6,488 nt of DNA from Rhodanobacteraceae bacterium (GCA_025924775.1 JAICHS010000133.1:1-6488); one strand, 5' to 3'; positions 1-5,125 are shown, numbered from the stretch's first letter. Notes: generated by a model not told the origin, from the letters alone. Program-made: numbers and translations.

Positions 1-147
1 CTGCGCGAAATCGCGAACCATACCATCGACATGCCGACCATCGACGAAATCGACCGGGTCGAGCGCGAGCGTCGCGACCGCGAAGCCCTGGAATGGGCCG
101 CGGCCGAGGTGGACGAGGACATGACCAAGGGCCTGGACGACGCCTGA
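1..147 (+). CDS. C-terminal end of an unidentified protein (5' end outside window)
   Basis: An open frame enters from the left edge and ends at TGA 145-147, giving 48 residues. Nearly every third base is G or C, which supports real coding. I do not recognise the protein. The visible tail is very acidic (16 Asp/Glu of 48, against 7 Arg/Lys) and looks helical. It begins LREIANHTIDMPTIDEIDRV, continues with an Arg/Glu-rich charged stretch around residues 19-31, and ends VDEDMTKGLDDA. No membrane segment or metal motif is visible. It converges on bioA. The existence of the gene is well supported, but its function cannot be judged from this tail. Confidence 0.7.
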   Translation: MREIANHTIDMPTIDEIDRVERERRDREALEWAAAEVDEDMTKGLDDA

Positions 148-178
148 CGCATGCTGCGTGGCGCGGCGGTTGCCGCGC
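147..178. terminator. Two tandem hairpins between convergent genes, possible bidirectional terminator
   Basis: The gap between the first gene's stop and the bioA stop consists of two adjacent dyads. ACGCA (147-151) pairs with TGCGT (155-159) around a 3-nt loop. GCGCGGC (161-167) pairs perfectly with GCCGCGC (172-178) around the loop GGTT. The second hairpin abuts the bioA stop codon. Neither strand has a T-tract after the stem, so this is not a textbook intrinsic terminator. A role in blocking convergent transcription or stabilising 3' ends is inferred from position alone. Confidence 0.4.
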
Positions 179-1543
179 TCATGCGGTGGCGGCGTCGACT
201 GCTTCCAGCGCCACGTCGACCATCAGGTCGAGGTCGCCCGCATCGACGCAGTACGGAGGCAGGAAGTACACGGTGTCGCCCAGCGGCCGCAGCAGCACGC
301 CGCGTTCCAGGGCGTGCCGGTAGAAGCGCAGGCCGCGGCGTTCGGCGCCCGGCCAGGGCGTGCGCGCAGCCTTGTCCCTGACGAGATCGAACGCGGCGAT
401 CCAGCCGGTCTGGCGCAAGTTGGCAATGTGCGGATGTTCGCGCAGTGCCGCAAGCCGCCGTGCAAGCTGCGCAGCCAGCACGCGATTGCGTTCCAGCACC
501 GGCTCGTCCCGGAAGATTGCCAGCGCGGCCAGCGCCGCCGCACACGCGATGGGGTTGCCGCTGAACGTGTGTGAGTGCAGGAACGCATTGTTGGCCGCGT
601 AGTCGCCCAGGAACGCCGCGTAAACCTTGTCGGTGGTCAGTACCGCCGACAGCGGCAGCGCACCGCCGGTGAGGCCTTTCGAGAGGCACAGGAAATCCGG
701 CGTGATCGCGGCCTGCTCACACGCGAACAGGGTCCCCGTGCGTCCGAAGCCCACCGCGATTTCGTCCGCGATCAGGTGCACGTCGAACTCGTCGCACAAT
801 TTGCGCAGGCCCGACAGGTAGGCCGGCGCATGCATGCGCATGCCGCCCGAACACTGCACCAGGGGCTCGACGATCACCGCGCAGGTGGTCTGCGCATGGC
901 GTTCCAGCAACGCGCGCAAGTCACCAAGGCGCCGCCGCGCCACCTCATCGTGGGTTTCGCCGGGTTCGGCATCCAGCCAGTCGGGCGAGGGCGCCACGAT
1001 GGGGTCGAACAACAGCGGCCCGTACACCGCGCGATACAGCGGCAGGTCGCTGACCGCCAGCGCGCCCAGGGTTTCGCCGTGGTAGGCGTTGGCCAGCGCG
1101 ATGAAGCGCGTGCGCCGTGGCTGCCCTGCGTTGTGCCAATAATGGAAGCTCATCTTCAGCGCGATCTCGACCGCGCTGGCGCCATCACCCGCGTACGCCA
1201 CGCGGGTGAGGCCGGGCGGCGCGATGCGCGTCAGTTCCTCGGCCAGCTGCAGCGCGGGTTCGTGGGTGAAGCCCGCCAGCATCACGTGGTTGAGCCTTGC
1301 GGCCTGTGCCGCGATCGCGGCGGCGATGCGCGGGTTGGCGTGCCCGAACAGGTTGCTCCACCACGAACTGATGCCATCCAGGTAGCGCTTGCCATCGGCA
1401 TCGATCAGCCACGCGCCTTCGCCCCGGACGATGGGAATCAGCGGCAGCTGCGAAGGATGCTCGCGCATCTGGGTGCAGGGGTGCCACACATGCGCAAGGT
1501 CGCGTGCGGCAAGGTCGGTGTTGCGTGAGGGATGCGGTGTCAT
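179..1543 (-). CDS. bioA: Adenosylmethionine-8-amino-7-oxononanoate aminotransferase (DAPA synthase)
   Basis: BioA is a PLP-dependent class III aminotransferase of biotin synthesis. It moves the amino group of S-adenosylmethionine to KAPA (7-keto-8-aminopelargonate), giving 7,8-diaminopelargonate in the cytosol. The 454-residue product shows the family pattern: HVWHPCTQM near residue 18, the BioA-typical GISSWWSNLFGHANP at 57-71, YHGET at 154-158, DEIAVGFGRTGTLFACE at 260-276 with the PLP-ring Asp260, the Schiff-base lysine in LSKGLTGG (Lys289), and HTFSGNPIACAAA at 325-337. The start is ATG at 1541-1543; the frame runs open much further upstream, but that extension is antisense to the neighbouring phosphatase gene and has no BioA similarity. 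E. coli BioA is about 429 residues. No other bio gene is in view, so bioA sits apart from any bioBFCD cluster here. It is divergent from the hisN-like gene. Confidence 0.95.
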   Translation of the reverse strand: MTPHPSRNTDLAARDLAHVWHPCTQMREHPSQLPLIPIVRGEGAWLIDADGKRYLDGISSWWSNLFGHANPRIAAAIAAQAARLNHVMLAGFTHEPALQLAEELTRIAPPGLTRVAYAGDGASAVEIALKMSFHYWHNAGQPRRTRFIALANAYHGETLGALAVSDLPLYRAVYGPLLFDPIVAPSPDWLDAEPGETHDEVARRRLGDLRALLERHAQTTCAVIVEPLVQCSGGMRMHAPAYLSGLRKLCDEFDVHLIADEIAVGFGRTGTLFACEQAAITPDFLCLSKGLTGGALPLSAVLTTDKVYAAFLGDYAANNAFLHSHTFSGNPIACAAALAALAIFRDEPVLERNRVLAAQLARRLAALREHPHIANLRQTGWIAAFDLVRDKAARTPWPGAERRGLRFYRHALERGVLLRPLGDTVYFLPPYCVDAGDLDLMVDVALEAVDAATA

Positions 1544-1549
1544 CCGTGC

Positions 1550-1578
1550 ATGATCGCGGTCACCGCGGAACGGCTCAA
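1550..1578 (-). promoter_or_regulatory. Candidate bioA promoter with a palindrome in its spacer
   Basis: Read on the minus strand, TTGAGC (1578-1573) and GATCAT (1555-1550) lie 17 bp apart. Each matches the sigma-70 consensus at 4 of 6 positions. Only 6 nt separate the -10 from the bioA ATG, so the transcript would be leaderless or nearly so, in keeping with the lack of a clear ribosome site. A 13-bp dyad, CGCGGT-C-ACCGCG (1555-1567), fills much of the spacer, which is a classic operator position. This is not a BirA (TTGTAAACC) or BioR-type site. If the neighbouring gene starts at 1550 rather than 1598, this stretch is coding. Confidence 0.33.
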
Positions 1579-1597
1579 GCGCAGCTATGCTGGGGCT

Positions 1598-2410
1598 GTG
1601 TCCACGCTGGATGCCACATTCCTCGATCACGCACTCGCGGTCGCGCGCGCCGCCGCGGATGTCGCGGGCGAGCGCATCGAAAGCTATTTCGGGCGGGGCG
1701 TGGCGGTCGAGATCAAGCCTGACGCCACGCCGGTGACCGTGGCCGACCGCGAAGCCGAAGACGCCATCCGCGCGGTGCTGAAAAAAGCCTTCCCCGATCA
1801 CGCGATCCTGGGCGAGGAACGCGGCCGCGAGGGTGACGGTGAGTTCCTGTGGCTGGTCGATCCACTGGATGGCACCAAAAGCTTCGTGCGTGGCACGCCG
1901 TATTTTTCCACCCAGATTGCGTTGCTGCACGCCGGCGAGCTGGTGCTGGGCGTATCGCACGCACCGGTGTACGGCGAAACCATGTGGGCGCGGCGTGGCG
2001 GCGGCGCATTCCTTAACGGCCGGCGCGTGCGCGTCGCAGCGACGCAACGCGTGGGCGATGCCGCGGTGTCGCTGGGCAACCTCAAGTCGCTGGCGCTGGC
2101 ACCGCAGGGCTGGCATGCACTGGGCGCGCTGGTCGCCGCAGCCAATCGCGTGCGCGGCTATGGTGACTTCTGCCACTACCACTTGCTGGCGCGCGGCGCG
2201 CTGGACGCGGTGATCGAGTCCGACGTCAATATCCTGGATATCGCTGCGCTGGCGGTGATCGTGCGCGAGGCGGGTGGCGTGTTCACCGATCTTGCCGGAG
2301 CGCCGTTGTCGCTGGCCACGCGCAGCGTGCTGGCCGCTGTGCCGATGCTGCACGCGGACCTGTTGGACCGGTTCTCCCGCCAACCTTCGGCGGCTTCCAC
2401 GAGTGCTTGA
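1598..2410 (+). CDS. hisN: Inositol monophosphatase-family phosphatase, probably histidinol-phosphatase (HisN type)
   Basis: This is a Mg2+-dependent, lithium-sensitive-fold phosphomonoesterase of 270 residues (family norm 255-275). The metal site is visible: GEE at 72-74, DPLDGT at 88-93 and Asp214 in NILDIAA. DGTKSFVRGTP after the Asp motif is typical of the HisN branch, which removes phosphate from L-histidinol phosphate. SuhB and CysQ usually read differently there, but substrate cannot be settled by eye, and many relatives of this group already have a HisB phosphatase domain. The position before the last Asp is Leu, not the usual Trp or Tyr. I chose GTG 1598 because family similarity begins at LDATFLDHALAVARAAA. 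ATG 1550 or 1532 would add 16 or 22 unconserved residues. No strong ribosome site precedes any of them. A TATGCT box at 1586-1591, 6 nt before GTG, could be the -10 of a leaderless transcript, but no -35 stands out. Confidence 0.8.
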   Translation: MSTLDATFLDHALAVARAAADVAGERIESYFGRGVAVEIKPDATPVTVADREAEDAIRAVLKKAFPDHAILGEERGREGDGEFLWLVDPLDGTKSFVRGTPYFSTQIALLHAGELVLGVSHAPVYGETMWARRGGGAFLNGRRVRVAATQRVGDAAVSLGNLKSLALAPQGWHALGALVAAANRVRGYGDFCHYHLLARGALDAVIESDVNILDIAALAVIVREAGGVFTDLAGAPLSLATRSVLAAVPMLHADLLDRFSRQPSAASTSA

Positions 2411-2441
2411 CAAAGGCGTGAAATCTGTCACGGTTGTCAAG
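2406..2441. promoter_or_regulatory. Perfect 8-bp inverted repeat with consensus -35, upstream of dodecin gene
   Basis: CTTGACAA (2406-2413) is repeated in inverted form as TTGTCAAG (2434-2441), with 20 nt between the arms. The left arm holds a perfect -35 hexamer TTGACA (2407-2412), which also overlaps the stop codon of the phosphatase gene. A third half-site, TGTCA at 2426-2430, is a direct repeat of the one in the right arm (2435-2439) at 9-bp spacing. No good -10 sits 16-18 bp after TTGACA. TTGTCA at 2434-2439 could be the -35 of a second promoter with a weak -10 near 2455-2462. Either a promoter-operator for the dodecin gene or a long-loop transcript hairpin would fit. Confidence 0.4.
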
Positions 2442-2480
2442 GTGCCCGAGCTCGAATCATGCAGCTTCCCCCCGTTGAAA

Positions 2481-2486
2481 AAGGAG
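2481..2486 (+). promoter_or_regulatory. Strong ribosome binding site of the dodecin gene
   Basis: AAGGAG lies 7 nt before ATG 2494. It fixes the start and is the only near-consensus Shine-Dalgarno sequence seen before any gene in the window. Confidence 0.85.
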
Positions 2487-2493
2487 AATTGGC

Positions 2494-2697
2494 ATGTCAG
2501 TGACCAAGGTGATAGAACTGAGCGCGTCGTCCCCCAAGGGCATTGAAGACGCGGTGCGCATCGGGTTGGAGAAGGCCGGCAAGACCGTCAAGAACATCAA
2601 GGGTGCCTGGGTCAACGACATCAAGGTGTCCACTGGCGCGGATGGCGGCGTGAAGGAATGGCGGGTCAACATGCGCATCAATTTCGAGGTCGATTGA
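2494..2697 (+). CDS. Dodecin family flavin-binding protein
   Basis: Dodecins are small beta-alpha-beta-beta proteins that assemble into hollow 12-mers and bind flavins pairwise, thought to buffer or store riboflavin, FMN or lumichrome in the cytosol. The 67 residues fit the family length exactly. MSVTKVIELSASSPKGIEDAV forms the first strand and the start of the helix. KTVKNIKGAWVNDIKV (30-45) carries the tryptophan (Trp39) at the position of the flavin-stacking residue, and KEWRVNMRINFEVD ends the last strand. The NI(K/R)GAWV form belongs to the bacterial branch usually named dodecin domain proteins. The start is ATG 2494, preceded by AAGGAG at 2481-2486 with 7-nt spacing, the best ribosome site in the window and consistent with high expression. 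The gene is flanked by gaps of 83 and 103 bp and so is probably transcribed alone. Confidence 0.93.
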   Translation: MSVTKVIELSASSPKGIEDAVRIGLEKAGKTVKNIKGAWVNDIKVSTGADGGVKEWRVNMRINFEVD

Positions 2698-2800
2698 CGG
2701 GTTTGCGCATTCGGCCGCGCGTGCGGTCGGCGGCAGCCCGGTGGAGCGGCAGCGTAAAGGCATGAGGGGTCATGCGTTTGACGAGAGCGCGAAAACAACG

Positions 2801-3499
2801 ATGAGTGCTGTCACGTGGACGATCGGTTGCGTCGAGGATGATCCCGACCAGACCGAGCTTTTACGCCTGTGGTTGGAGCACGCCGGTTATGGATGCGCGA
2901 TATTCCGGACCGCCAATGACTTCCGGCGACGGCTCGGGAGCGAGGCGGTCGACTTGGTGTTGCTGGACCGCAGCCTTCCGGATGCCAAGGGCCTTGACGT
3001 GCTGACGTGGATCCGGCAATCGCCGAACGCCAGTTTGCCGGTCATCTTCCTGACCGCCAGTGGCGAGGAATCGGACATCATCGAAGGCCTTGCGGCCGGC
3101 GCGGATGACTACGTGGTCAAGCCGCCCAAGCAGGGCGAGTTGCTGGCGCGCGTCGCGGCCGTGTTGCGTCGCCGCGGTGGCGATTCCGACGGCAGCGACA
3201 CCCTGGAACTGCCGCCCTACCAGATCGACGGGCAGCGCCGCCAGATCAGCGTCAACGGCCAGCCGGTAGAGCTGACCCAGCGCGAATACGAGCTGGCCTG
3301 CTACCTGTTTCGTCGCCAGGGTCGTATCGTCAGCCGCGACGCGCTGCTGGAAAACGTCTGGAACCTGGCCGGCAATGTCAGTACCCGCACCGTCGATACG
3401 CACATCAGCCGCCTGCGCAAGAAACTCGGGCTGTCGGGCGAAAACGGTTGGCGGCTGACCGCGGTGTATCAGCACGGCTACCGTATCGAGCAAGGCTGA
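2801..3499 (+). CDS. OmpR/PhoB-type DNA-binding response regulator (orphan)
   Basis: This 232-residue two-component response regulator has a receiver domain (about 5-125) and a winged-helix DNA-binding domain (about 135-230). The receiver has the acidic patch Glu12-Asp13-Asp14, phospho-acceptor Asp56 in LVLLDRSLPD, the switch Thr85 in FLTAS and Lys107 in YVVKPPK. The last is KPPK rather than the common KPF. The effector domain shows LTQREYELACYLF, the recognition helix region STRTVDTHISRLRKKLGL (194-211) and the wing GWRLTAVYQHGYRIE. All phosphorylation residues are present, so it should respond to a kinase, yet no histidine kinase lies nearby and its target genes cannot be inferred. I chose ATG 2801 because receiver domains begin within a few residues of the first strand. 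GTG 2741 or ATG 2762 would add 20 or 13 residues without similarity. The ribosome site is weak (GAGAG at 2783-2787). Confidence 0.92.
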   Translation: MSAVTWTIGCVEDDPDQTELLRLWLEHAGYGCAIFRTANDFRRRLGSEAVDLVLLDRSLPDAKGLDVLTWIRQSPNASLPVIFLTASGEESDIIEGLAAGADDYVVKPPKQGELLARVAAVLRRRGGDSDGSDTLELPPYQIDGQRRQISVNGQPVELTQREYELACYLFRRQGRIVSRDALLENVWNLAGNVSTRTVDTHISRLRKKLGLSGENGWRLTAVYQHGYRIEQG

Positions 3500-3500
3500 G

Positions 3501-3528
3501 TTCCCGACGGTGTGGCTGCATGTAGACT
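3501..3528 (+). promoter_or_regulatory. Possible pdxH promoter
   Basis: TTCCCG (3501-3506) and TAGACT (3523-3528) are 16 bp apart in the 59-bp gap before pdxH. The -10-like box matches the consensus at 4 of 6 positions, but the -35 is poor (TT-- only). It is offered because pdxH needs its own promoter or read-through from the response-regulator gene, and nothing better is visible. Confidence 0.25.
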
Positions 3529-3558
3529 TGACCGCCCACGATCACGCGGTGGACGGCC

Positions 3559-4149
3559 TTGTTACTCGATCCGACGATTCTTGCGACCCTGCAGCGCCTG
3601 CACGCGGCGGCGCGCCTCAGCGGCGACCCCGAGCCGAACGCGATGAACGTGGCGACCGCCGACCGGGACGGCCGCGTGCATTCGCGCATGGTGCTGTTGA
3701 AGACCTTCGACGAACGTGGCCTGACGTTCTTTACGCACTACGCCAGCGACAAGGGCCACCAGCTGGAAGCCAATCCGCGCATCGCGCTGTGCCTGCACTG
3801 GAAGCGCCTGGATCCGCAAACCCAGGTACGGATCGAAGGACGCGCCGAGCCGCTGACGGCGCGCGAATCCGACACCTACTTCGCGACCCGCGAGCGCGGC
3901 AGCCAGCTGGGCGCCTGGGCTTCGCTGCAATCACAGACCCTGCCCGAGCGCGCGACGCTGGAAGCCCGGCTGCACGAATTCGACCTGAAGTTTGCCGAAC
4001 GCGACGTGCCGCGCCCGGATGAGTGGGGGGGGTATCGCGTCGTGCCGGACCTCGTGGAGTTCTGGTACGCCGGCGCGCACCGCTGGAACCAGCGCGAGCG
4101 TTGGGAACCGCAGGGCGACGCGTGGCACAAGCGCCTGCTGTATCCGTGA
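3559..4149 (+). CDS. pdxH: Pyridoxamine/pyridoxine 5'-phosphate oxidase
   Basis: PdxH is an FMN-dependent cytosolic oxidase that turns pyridoxamine or pyridoxine 5'-phosphate into PLP, the cofactor of BioA. Its 196 residues are normal length. Visible motifs are SRMVLLK (42-48), THYASDKGHQLEANP (59-73), YFATRERGSQLGAWASLQSQ (107-126), WGGYRVVP (156-163) and the C-terminal KRLLYP. Residues matching the E. coli PLP-phosphate ligands are kept: Lys48, Tyr107, Arg111 and Ser115. The motif normally RLHDR or RLHER reads RWNQR (175-179): the Arg is kept but the active-site His is Asn177. The start is TTG 3559; an in-frame TGA at 3529-3531 and no ATG or GTG in between leave only it, or ATG at codon 29, which would cut the N-terminal helix. 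GGTGGA (3548-3553) can serve as ribosome site. A run of eight G lies at 4025-4032. The stop overlaps the next gene's GTG. Confidence 0.95.
   Translation: MLLDPTILATLQRLHAAARLSGDPEPNAMNVATADRDGRVHSRMVLLKTFDERGLTFFTHYASDKGHQLEANPRIALCLHWKRLDPQTQVRIEGRAEPLTARESDTYFATRERGSQLGAWASLQSQTLPERATLEARLHEFDLKFAERDVPRPDEWGGYRVVPDLVEFWYAGAHRWNQRERWEPQGDAWHKRLLYP
4025..4032 (+). repeat. G8 homopolymer tract inside pdxH
   Basis: Eight consecutive G encode Trp-Gly-Gly (156-158) of PdxH. It is the longest single-base run I see in the window. Such tracts can slip in replication or translation. The reading frame one base back stays open to 4943 and joins the BtuF-like gene in frame. Confidence 0.9.
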
Positions 4150-4943
4150 ACGGACCGTGCCGCATCGTTTGCCTCACCGAAGAGCCCACCGAGGTGCTGT
4201 ACGCGCTGGGCGAGCAGGACCGCATCGTCGGCATCTCGGGGTTCACCGTGCGTCCGCCGCAGGCGCGGAAAGAAAAACCCAAGGTTTCGGCGTTCACCAG
4301 TGCCAAGATCGACAAGATCCTCGCGCTCGAGCCGGACATGGCGATCGGGTTTTCCGACATCCAGGCCGACATTGCGCGTGAATTGGTCAAGGCCGGTGTC
4401 GAGGTGTGGATCAGCAACCACCGCTCGGTGGAGGGCATCCTGGCCTACGTGCGCAGGCTGGGGGCACTGGTCGGCGTGCCCGACCAGGCCGCGGGGTACG
4501 CGCGCGGGCTGGAAGCGCACCTCGCAGCGGTGCGCGCCGCGGGCGCGGCGCTGCCACGACACCCGCGCGTGTATTTCGAGGAATGGGACGAGCCTCCGAT
4601 CACCGGCATCCGCTGGGTCGCGGAGTTGATCCGCAGCGCGGGGGGCATCGACGTGTTTCCCGAGCGCGCGGAACAGGCGCTGGCGAAGCACCGCATCCTC
4701 GCCGATCCGGCTGAAGTGGTCGCGCGCCAGCCCGACATCATTATGGCCTCGTGGTGCGGCAAGAAGTTCCAGCCGGAAAGCGTGGCCGCACGACCGGGCT
4801 GGGACGCGATACCCGCCGTGCGCGACGGCGAGCTGCATGAAATCAAGTCGCCGATCATCCTGCAGCCGGGACCGGCCGCGCTGACCGATGGACTGGACGC
4901 GCTGCATGCCGTGATCGCGCGTTGGGCGCATCGCCCGCATTGA
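4146..4943 (+). CDS. BtuF-like (TroA superfamily) binding protein without signal peptide, possible cobalamin binder
   Basis: The 265-residue product looks like the periplasmic binding-protein fold of BtuF/FhuD (COG0614 type): two lobes joined by a long helix. It opens with RIVCLTEEPTEVLYALGEQD (6-25), the usual first strand and helix. Next come DKILALEPDMAIGFSDIQ, LVKAGVEVWISNHRSVEGIL and a linking helix around 95-135. The second lobe holds RVYFEEWDEPPITGIRWVAE (141-160), DIIMASWCGKKF and EIKSPIILQPGPAAL (232-246). Relatives with this ending are commonly named cobalamin-binding proteins. The chosen GTG at 4146 overlaps the pdxH stop (GTGA), a mark of translational coupling, and leaves no room for a signal peptide. 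No lipobox is seen; Cys5 is not in one. No permease or ATPase is near. Earlier in-frame starts (GTG 4023) only add pdxH-antiframe residues rich in Arg. Ligand and cell location are uncertain. Confidence 0.8.
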   Translation: MNGPCRIVCLTEEPTEVLYALGEQDRIVGISGFTVRPPQARKEKPKVSAFTSAKIDKILALEPDMAIGFSDIQADIARELVKAGVEVWISNHRSVEGILAYVRRLGALVGVPDQAAGYARGLEAHLAAVRAAGAALPRHPRVYFEEWDEPPITGIRWVAELIRSAGGIDVFPERAEQALAKHRILADPAEVVARQPDIIMASWCGKKFQPESVAARPGWDAIPAVRDGELHEIKSPIILQPGPAALTDGLDALHAVIARWAHRPH

Positions 4944-5125
4944 CGGCGCAAGCACCGTAGTTGTCTCCGCTCTTGTGCGAAGGGGCGCAGTGGCGGGTGA
5001 AGGCCCGCACTCGCTGGGCGCGCGGCGTTGCTTTCGGTCGCCTGCAGGCGACCCCTGCAGAAGTTGCTTTGGCGGGAGCGCGCCTGCGCGCACTCCGTGC
5101 CCGAGAGCGTGCGAAACCCTTTTGG
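4944..5125. repeat. Palindrome-rich intergenic block, REP-like
   Basis: These 182 bp between the convergent BtuF-like and yggT genes hold no convincing gene but at least three dyads. An 8-bp stem with one bulged G lies at 4989-5011 (core GCGGG-TGAAGG-CCCGC). A perfect 18-bp palindrome, GGTCGCCTGCAGGCGACC, lies at 5036-5053. GCGCGC-CT-GCGCGC lies at 5078-5091 inside GGGAGCGCGCCTGCGCGC. The octamer GTTGCTTT occurs at 5027-5034 and 5063-5070, flanking the palindrome, and CCTGCAG occurs at 5041-5047 and 5054-5060. The GGGAGCGCGC...GCGCGC form resembles repeats scattered between genes in xanthomonads and pseudomonads. That kinship is from memory, and copy number cannot be seen here. No stem is followed by a T-run on either strand, so transcription stop by simple intrinsic termination is doubtful. 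Confidence 0.6.
5036..5053. repeat. Perfect 18-bp palindrome
   Basis: GGTCGCCTGCAGGCGACC equals its own reverse complement with no spacer. It is bracketed by the direct repeat GTTGCTTT. With no loop it suits DNA binding or cruciform formation better than an RNA hairpin, though the strand could still fold with a small loop of unpaired central bases. Confidence 0.9.

Noticed and set aside
575..1528. 317-codon plus-strand open frame
   Set aside because: It is fully antisense to bioA, rich in Arg/Gln/His, and has no recognisable domain; a GC-driven shadow.
1544..2440. N-terminal 299-residue extension of the bioA frame on the minus strand
   Set aside because: It is antisense to the HisN-like gene, has no BioA similarity and uses shadow-type composition; BioA similarity starts right after ATG 1543.
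2711..2730. Hairpin with stem CGGCCGC/GCGGTCG after the dodecin gene as an intrinsic terminator
   Set aside because: The stem is 7 bp with a G-U pair and no T-run follows on the plus strand, so it is too weak to list as a terminator.
2741..2800. Longer N-terminus of the response regulator from GTG 2741 or ATG 2762
   Set aside because: The added residues precede the receiver domain without similarity; ATG 2801 gives the normal start of the fold.
2861..3493. 210-codon minus-strand open frame
   Set aside because: It is antisense to the response regulator, whose domains are complete.
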